A stretch of 64,000 nucleotides of DNA from the NCBI GenBank assembly GCA_016868355.1, contig VGHB01000010.1:1-64000 (forward strand), given 5' to 3'. Source of the DNA: Betaproteobacteria bacterium (GTDB taxonomy: Bacteria; Pseudomonadota; Gammaproteobacteria; Burkholderiales; Burkholderiaceae_C). Positions within the stretch are counted from its first letter, which is position 1; each line of letters starts with the position of its first letter. Below the pieces are notes generated by a model that ran no database searches, had not been told where the DNA came from, and worked only from the letters and a program-made list of their open reading frames with translations. Positions 60,000-64,000 of this stretch are shown piece after piece. The translations under genes and the position numbers were made by a program.

Positions 60000-61228
60000 G
60001 CCGCCTGCACCTGTGGCCCCGGCCTTGCGATGGGCGCATCGCGCACCGGCACATTGGCCAAGGCTGCGAACACGCCCAGGGCCACCGCGATCCACCAGAC
60101 CAGGTCGTAGCCCCCGGTGGCGTCGTACAAAAGGCCACCCATCCATACGCCCAGGAAAGACCCGACCTGGTGAGACAGGAAGACAAAGCCTCCCAACATC
60201 GACAGATAGCGAACGCCGAAGATTTGGGCGATCACGGCATTGGTGGGGGGAACAGTGGACAGCCACAACAGGCCCATGACCGAAGAAAAGAGGTACACGC
60301 TTGTAGGCGTGAGTGGCGCCCACAGGAACAGCATGATCGCCACCGAGCGCAGGCCATAGATGCTCGACAGAATCCATTTGCGGGGTAACTTCTGGCCCAG
60401 CACGCCAGAGCCATAAGTGCCCAGGACATTGAACAGGCCGATGAGGGCCAATGCAGTGGCCGCCACCTCGGGCCCCAGGCCCTGGTCTTTGAGGTAGCTG
60501 GGCAGGTGCACGCCGATGAATACCACTTGAAAGCCGCAAACAAAATAGCCCGCCATCAACCAGTTAAAGCTGCCGTAGCCGAACGCTTCCTTGACTGCGT
60601 TGCCGATGCTTTGCTGACCCGCCAGCGGTGCTGTGGTGCTGGCCGGCTCGCGCAGCCCCAGCGACAGCGGAATGATGGCCAGCGCTGCTGCGCCCAAAGC
60701 GAACAGGGCCATCTGCCAACCGAGTGAGCCGATCAGGCCACTTTCCACGGGCACCATCATGAACTGGCCAAAAGAGCCCGCGGCGGCGGCCACGCCCATG
60801 GCCCAGCTGCGCCGCTCAGGGGCGACATTACGGCCGATCACTCCGTACACGACCGCGTAGGTGGTACCCGCTTGCGCCATGCCGATCAGCAGCCCAGCAC
60901 TGCCCGTGAAGGCCAAGCCCGATGAAGAAAGCGCCATCAACACCAGTCCCAGGCTGTAGAGCAGGCCACCCACCACCAGCACGCGGTAGGCGCCGTACCG
61001 ATCGGCGATCATTCCCGCCACGGGGCCCGCCAGGCCCCAGGCAATGTTCTGGATGGCCAGCGCAAAGGCGAAAGTTTCGCGCGACCAGCCGCGCTCGACC
61101 GTGATGGGCTGTAGCCACAGACCAAACCCATGCCGTATGCCCATGGACAAGGTCAAGATCAGAGCGCTACAGATCAGCACCTGCCGAAGGCTGAGCTCAC
61201 GCCCGACCGTTGCACTGGAATCTCTCAT
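59996..61228 (-). CDS. MFS transporter
   Basis: A 410-residue 12-helix major facilitator protein of the oxalate/monocarboxylate-like type. It has LTLSMGIRHGFGLWLQPITV, the motif-A-like GMIADRYGAYRVLVVGGLLY between helices 2 and 3, GVIGRNVAPERRSWAMGVAA and SMLGGFVFLSHQVGSFLGVW. The substrate is not known. It is first of the minus-strand run ending in bamC and divergent from parE. Confidence 0.88.
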   Translation of the reverse strand: MRDSSATVGRELSLRQVLICSALILTLSMGIRHGFGLWLQPITVERGWSRETFAFALAIQNIAWGLAGPVAGMIADRYGAYRVLVVGGLLYSLGLVLMALSSSGLAFTGSAGLLIGMAQAGTTYAVVYGVIGRNVAPERRSWAMGVAAAAGSFGQFMMVPVESGLIGSLGWQMALFALGAAALAIIPLSLGLREPASTTAPLAGQQSIGNAVKEAFGYGSFNWLMAGYFVCGFQVVFIGVHLPSYLKDQGLGPEVAATALALIGLFNVLGTYGSGVLGQKLPRKWILSSIYGLRSVAIMLFLWAPLTPTSVYLFSSVMGLLWLSTVPPTNAVIAQIFGVRYLSMLGGFVFLSHQVGSFLGVWMGGLLYDATGGYDLVWWIAVALGVFAALANVPVRDAPIARPGPQVQAA

Positions 61229-61290
61229 TAGCGCATTGTCGCGAATTCGGCCCGCTCCTGCAGGGCGGCCCCCTGCCTAAAATCTTGGCC

Positions 61291-63330
61291 ATGTCATCTC
61301 CCCCACAGAAGAAGTTCAGCTCGTCCCGCACCGTTGCGGCCGGTGCCTACAGCGAAGCCTCCATCAAGGTCCTCAAGGGGCTGGAGCCAGTCAAGCAAAG
61401 GCCCGGCATGTATACCCGTACCGATAACCCTCTGCACATCGTGCAGGAGGTCATCGACAACGCTGCAGACGAAGCCCTGGCCGGTCACGGACGGCGCATT
61501 GGCGTGACCCTGCATGCCGACAGGTCCATTAGTGTCGACGACGATGGCCGGGGCATTCCCTTCGGCTTGCACCCCGAGGAAGGGGCGCCCGTGGTTGAGA
61601 TCGTCTTCACGCGCTTGCACGCTGGCGGCAAGTTCGACAAGGGCTCTGGCGGTGCTTACAGCTTTTCAGGCGGTCTGCACGGTGTAGGGGTCAGCGTAAC
61701 CAACGCCCTGGCCAAGCGTCTGCAGGTTCAGGTGTGGCGTGAAGGACAGGCTGCGGCCCTGGCGTTTTCAGGCGGTGATGTCATTGAGCCGCTGAAGGTC
61801 ACGGCAGCAGGCCCGCCGGCCACCGGTGCTGCGGTGCAGGTCGCCGGCGCTGCGCGGCGCAGCGGCACCTCGGTGCGCGTGTGGCCAGATGCTCAGTACT
61901 TTGAATCGGCCGACCTGCCCAGGGCTGAACTGGTGCATCTGCTGCGCAGCAAGGCGGTGTTGATGCCCGGGGTGACCGTCACCTTGCACCATGAGAAGAG
62001 CGGCGACACCCATACTTGGCTCTACAAGGGCGGCCTGCGCGACTACCTGCTGCAAAGCCTGCCGGCTGAGCCCTTGATTCCCTTGTTCGAGGGTGAGCGC
62101 TTCGCCGAGGCCGCCGAGACCGAGAACTTTGCCGAAGGAGAAGGCACCTCGTGGTGCGTGGCCTTCACCGAGGACGGCGCCCTGCTGCGCGAAAGCTATG
62201 TGAACCTGATCCCCACCGTGGCAGGCGGTACCCATGAGTCGGGTCTCAAAGACGGCTTGTTTGGGGCTATCAAGGGCTTCATTGACTTACACGCCCTGCT
62301 GCCCAAGGGCGTCAAGCTTATGCCGGAGGATGTATTTTCTCGTGCCAGTTTTGTGCTGTCGGCCAAGGTGCTAGATCCGCAGTTTCAGGGCCAGACTAAG
62401 GAGCGTTTGAATTCGCGCGACGCCCTGCGCTTGGTGTCGGCCTATACCAAGCCCGCACTTGAACTGTGGCTGAACCAGCATGTGGAGCATGGCCGAAAGC
62501 TAGCCGAACTGGTCATCAAGGCGGCGCAAACCCGCCAACGCGCAGCCCAAAAAGTGGAAAAAAAGAAGGGTTCGGGCGTGGCCGTGCTGCCAGGCAAGCT
62601 GACCGATTGCGAGAGCCGCGATCTGTTGATGAACGAACTCTTCCTGGTGGAAGGGGATTCAGCAGGCGGCAGCGCGAAAATGGGCCGCAACAAGGAGACC
62701 CAGGCCGTCTTGCCGCTTCGGGGTAAGGTGCTCAACGCATGGGAAGTCGAGCGCGACCTTCTGTTTAAGAACAACGAGATCCACGACATTGCCGTGGCCA
62801 TGGGCGTGGACCCGCATGGGGCGCAGGACACGCCTGATCTCAGTGGGTTGCGCTACGGCAAGGTCTGTATCCTCAGCGACGCCGACGTGGACGGGTCGCA
62901 TATACAGGTGTTGCTGTTGACCCTGTTTTTCCGCCACTTCCCCAAGCTGGTCGATGCGGGCGTCATTCATGTGGCTCGCCCGCCGCTGTTCAGGGTGGAT
63001 GCGCCGGCACGTGGCAAGAAGCCGGCCGCCAAGCTTTACGCCTTGGATGAGGGCGAGCTCACCGCCATTCTCGACAAGTTGCGCAAGGAGGGTGCCCGCG
63101 AAGGGTCTTGGAGCATCAGCCGCTTCAAGGGCCTGGGCGAAATGAGTGCCGAGCAGCTATGGGAAACCACGCTCAACCCCGACACTCGGCGCTTACTGAA
63201 GGTCAGCCTGGGAGCAATGGACTTTGCTGCCACCGAGAGCCGCTTCACCCAACTGATGGGTAAGGGCGAAGCGGCGGCTCGGCGAGAACTGATGGAGCTG
63301 CACGGCGATGCCGTCGAGGTGGATATCTGA
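61291..63330 (+). CDS. parE: DNA topoisomerase IV subunit B
   Basis: A 679-residue GyrB/ParE-type ATPase subunit that separates daughter chromosomes. It has VIDNAADEALAGHGRRI, DDGRGIPFGLHPEEGAPVVE, FSGGLHGVGVSVTNALAKRL, Toprim FLVEGDSAGGSAKMGRNKET and ILSDADVDGSHIQVLLLTLF. The C-terminus with RFKGLGEMSAEQLWETTLNP is standard. The length is close to ParE and shorter than GyrB, and parC follows. The frame opens upstream at 61210, but MSSPPQKKF at 61291 is the start. Confidence 0.93.
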   Translation: MSSPPQKKFSSSRTVAAGAYSEASIKVLKGLEPVKQRPGMYTRTDNPLHIVQEVIDNAADEALAGHGRRIGVTLHADRSISVDDDGRGIPFGLHPEEGAPVVEIVFTRLHAGGKFDKGSGGAYSFSGGLHGVGVSVTNALAKRLQVQVWREGQAAALAFSGGDVIEPLKVTAAGPPATGAAVQVAGAARRSGTSVRVWPDAQYFESADLPRAELVHLLRSKAVLMPGVTVTLHHEKSGDTHTWLYKGGLRDYLLQSLPAEPLIPLFEGERFAEAAETENFAEGEGTSWCVAFTEDGALLRESYVNLIPTVAGGTHESGLKDGLFGAIKGFIDLHALLPKGVKLMPEDVFSRASFVLSAKVLDPQFQGQTKERLNSRDALRLVSAYTKPALELWLNQHVEHGRKLAELVIKAAQTRQRAAQKVEKKKGSGVAVLPGKLTDCESRDLLMNELFLVEGDSAGGSAKMGRNKETQAVLPLRGKVLNAWEVERDLLFKNNEIHDIAVAMGVDPHGAQDTPDLSGLRYGKVCILSDADVDGSHIQVLLLTLFFRHFPKLVDAGVIHVARPPLFRVDAPARGKKPAAKLYALDEGELTAILDKLRKEGAREGSWSISRFKGLGEMSAEQLWETTLNPDTRRLLKVSLGAMDFAATESRFTQLMGKGEAAARRELMELHGDAVEVDI

Positions 63331-63419
63331 AACTGGCTGTCATCTGTAACTTGCCTCCGAGCAACACCACCGAATACCGAAATCGGGGCGCCTGATGCCG
63401 CAGCCCCGGAAAGCATCGA

Positions 63420-64000
63420 ATGTCCGAACAACTTGAAATCCGACCTGCCGACGACCGAGGCGAAAACGACGGTCTGGCGGCTTATGCACAGCGGGCCTAT
63501 CTGGAGTACGCCCTGAGCGTGGTCAAGGGCCGTGCACTGCCCGATGTGTGTGATGGCCAAAAGCCAGTTCAGCGGCGCATCCTGTATTCCATGGCCCGCA
63601 TGGGGTTGGCTTTTTCCGGTAACAACGGCGCAAAGCCCGTCAAAAGCGCCCGCGTGGTCGGTGATGTTCTGGGCCGTTTTCACCCGCATGGCGACCAGGC
63701 TGCCTATGACGCTCTGGTGCGCATGGCGCAGGACTTTTCCCAGCGCTACCCATTGATCGATGGCCAAGGCAATTTCGGCAGCCGTGACGGTGATGGTGCC
63801 GCAGCGATGCGCTACACCGAAGCCCGTTTGGCGGCCATCACACGCCTGTTGCTGGAAGAAATCGACGAAGGCACGGCGGAGTTCACTCCCAACTATGACG
63901 GCTCCACTGAGGAGCCGCGCCTGCTGCCCGCTCGGCTGCCCTTCGTGCTGCTCAACGGCGCCAGCGGCATTGCGGTGGGCTTGGCTACCGAAGTGCCGAG
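63420..64000 (+). CDS. parC: DNA topoisomerase IV subunit A, N-terminal part
   Basis: The start of ParC, cut by the window edge after about 193 residues. It begins [16 protein letters not shown], then [40 protein letters not shown] and [13 protein letters not shown], where the Tyr is the DNA-cleaving residue. It is separated from parE by 89 bp with no clear promoter, so the two are likely co-transcribed. Confidence 0.95.
   Translation, partial: MSEQLEIRPADDRGENDGLAAYAQRAYLEYALSVVKGRALPDVCDGQKPVQRRILYSMARMGLAFSGNNGAKPVKSARVVGDVLGRFHPHGDQAAYDALVRMAQDFSQRYPLIDGQGNFGSRDGDGAAAMRYTEARLAAITRLLLEEIDEGTAEFTPNYDGSTEEPRLLPARLPFVLLNGASGIAVGLATEVP

Noticed and set aside
63420-63431. ATGTCCGAACAA, one base off the operator consensus, at the parC start
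   Set aside because: It is the coding start of parC (Met-Ser-Glu-Gln), has no extended flanking symmetry, and lies in a housekeeping gene far from the regulon. I treat it as a chance match.

Overview
The window looks like the chromosome of a betaproteobacterium of the order Burkholderiales, most like Comamonadaceae. The signs are high GC, two Bug/TctC-type periplasmic binding proteins, several CaiB-type CoA-transferases, and a right half with a conserved housekeeping order (alaS, coaBC-dut, an FKBP isomerase, a RoxA-like oxygenase, bamC-dapA, parE-parC). The taxon is inferred from gene content and was not computed. I found no tRNA, rRNA or CRISPR array.

Region 1 (1-1930) is a scarred border: the C-terminal piece of an IS91-type transposase running off the left edge, a short inverted repeat at its broken end, a lone TctC-type binding protein, and a 338-bp gap with a triplicated 7-mer.

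Region 2 (1933-41727) is the centre of interest: about 36 genes of what appears to be one large catabolic programme. It holds a five-gene operon (two MmgE/PrpD proteins, a PaaK-like ligase, an amidase, a CoA-transferase); an acetyl-CoA hydrolase/transferase-family gene with a HutC-type GntR regulator; an FAD oxidase with a DctPQM TRAP transporter, an alpha/beta-hydrolase-fold protein, a reductase and a VOC protein; a CoA-transferase/acyl-CoA dehydrogenase/MaoC/citrate-lyase-like module with a deacetylase-fold hydrolase, an SDR and a HapK-like protein; a flavin amine oxidase, aldehyde dehydrogenase, isochorismatase-fold hydrolase and two more deacetylase-fold hydrolases; a TonB receptor with a CpeT-like protein; a crotonase, DUF1330 and nitrilase-like set; a LeuCD-type hydratase with a DUF1838 lipoprotein; and a methyltransferase with a DUF3598-like protein. 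Seven near-identical copies of a palindrome, TTGTCCGNACAA, sit at the head of the operons of this region. I saw none elsewhere except one chance match inside a start codon. The simplest reading is one regulon controlled by the GntR protein at 10074.

The substrate is not known. A TonB receptor suggests a molecule too large for porins. Three cyclic-imide-hydrolase/allantoinase-like proteins, a D-K-C amidohydrolase, an amidase and a nitrilase-like protein suggest C-N bonds in rings or amides. The LeuCD-type hydratase, PrpD proteins, CoA-transferases, MaoC and lyase-like proteins suggest branched dicarboxylates as later intermediates. I offer degradation of a pyrrole/imide compound such as a linear tetrapyrrole or prodiginine as a testable guess.

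Region 3 (41741-50064) begins with an IS6-family transposase remnant. It then has a TctC/CoA-transferase/HMG-CoA-lyase operon, a renalase-like FAD protein, a tartrate/D-malate dehydrogenase, and succinate-semialdehyde dehydrogenase coupled to a SUMF1-domain protein.

Region 4 (50220-64000) is core genome: alaS, coaBC, dut, an FKBP isomerase, a RoxA-like oxygenase, a small lipoprotein with a clear terminator, then bamC, dapA, a methyltransferase, a 40-residue membrane peptide and an MFS transporter on the minus strand, and parE followed by the start of parC on the plus strand.
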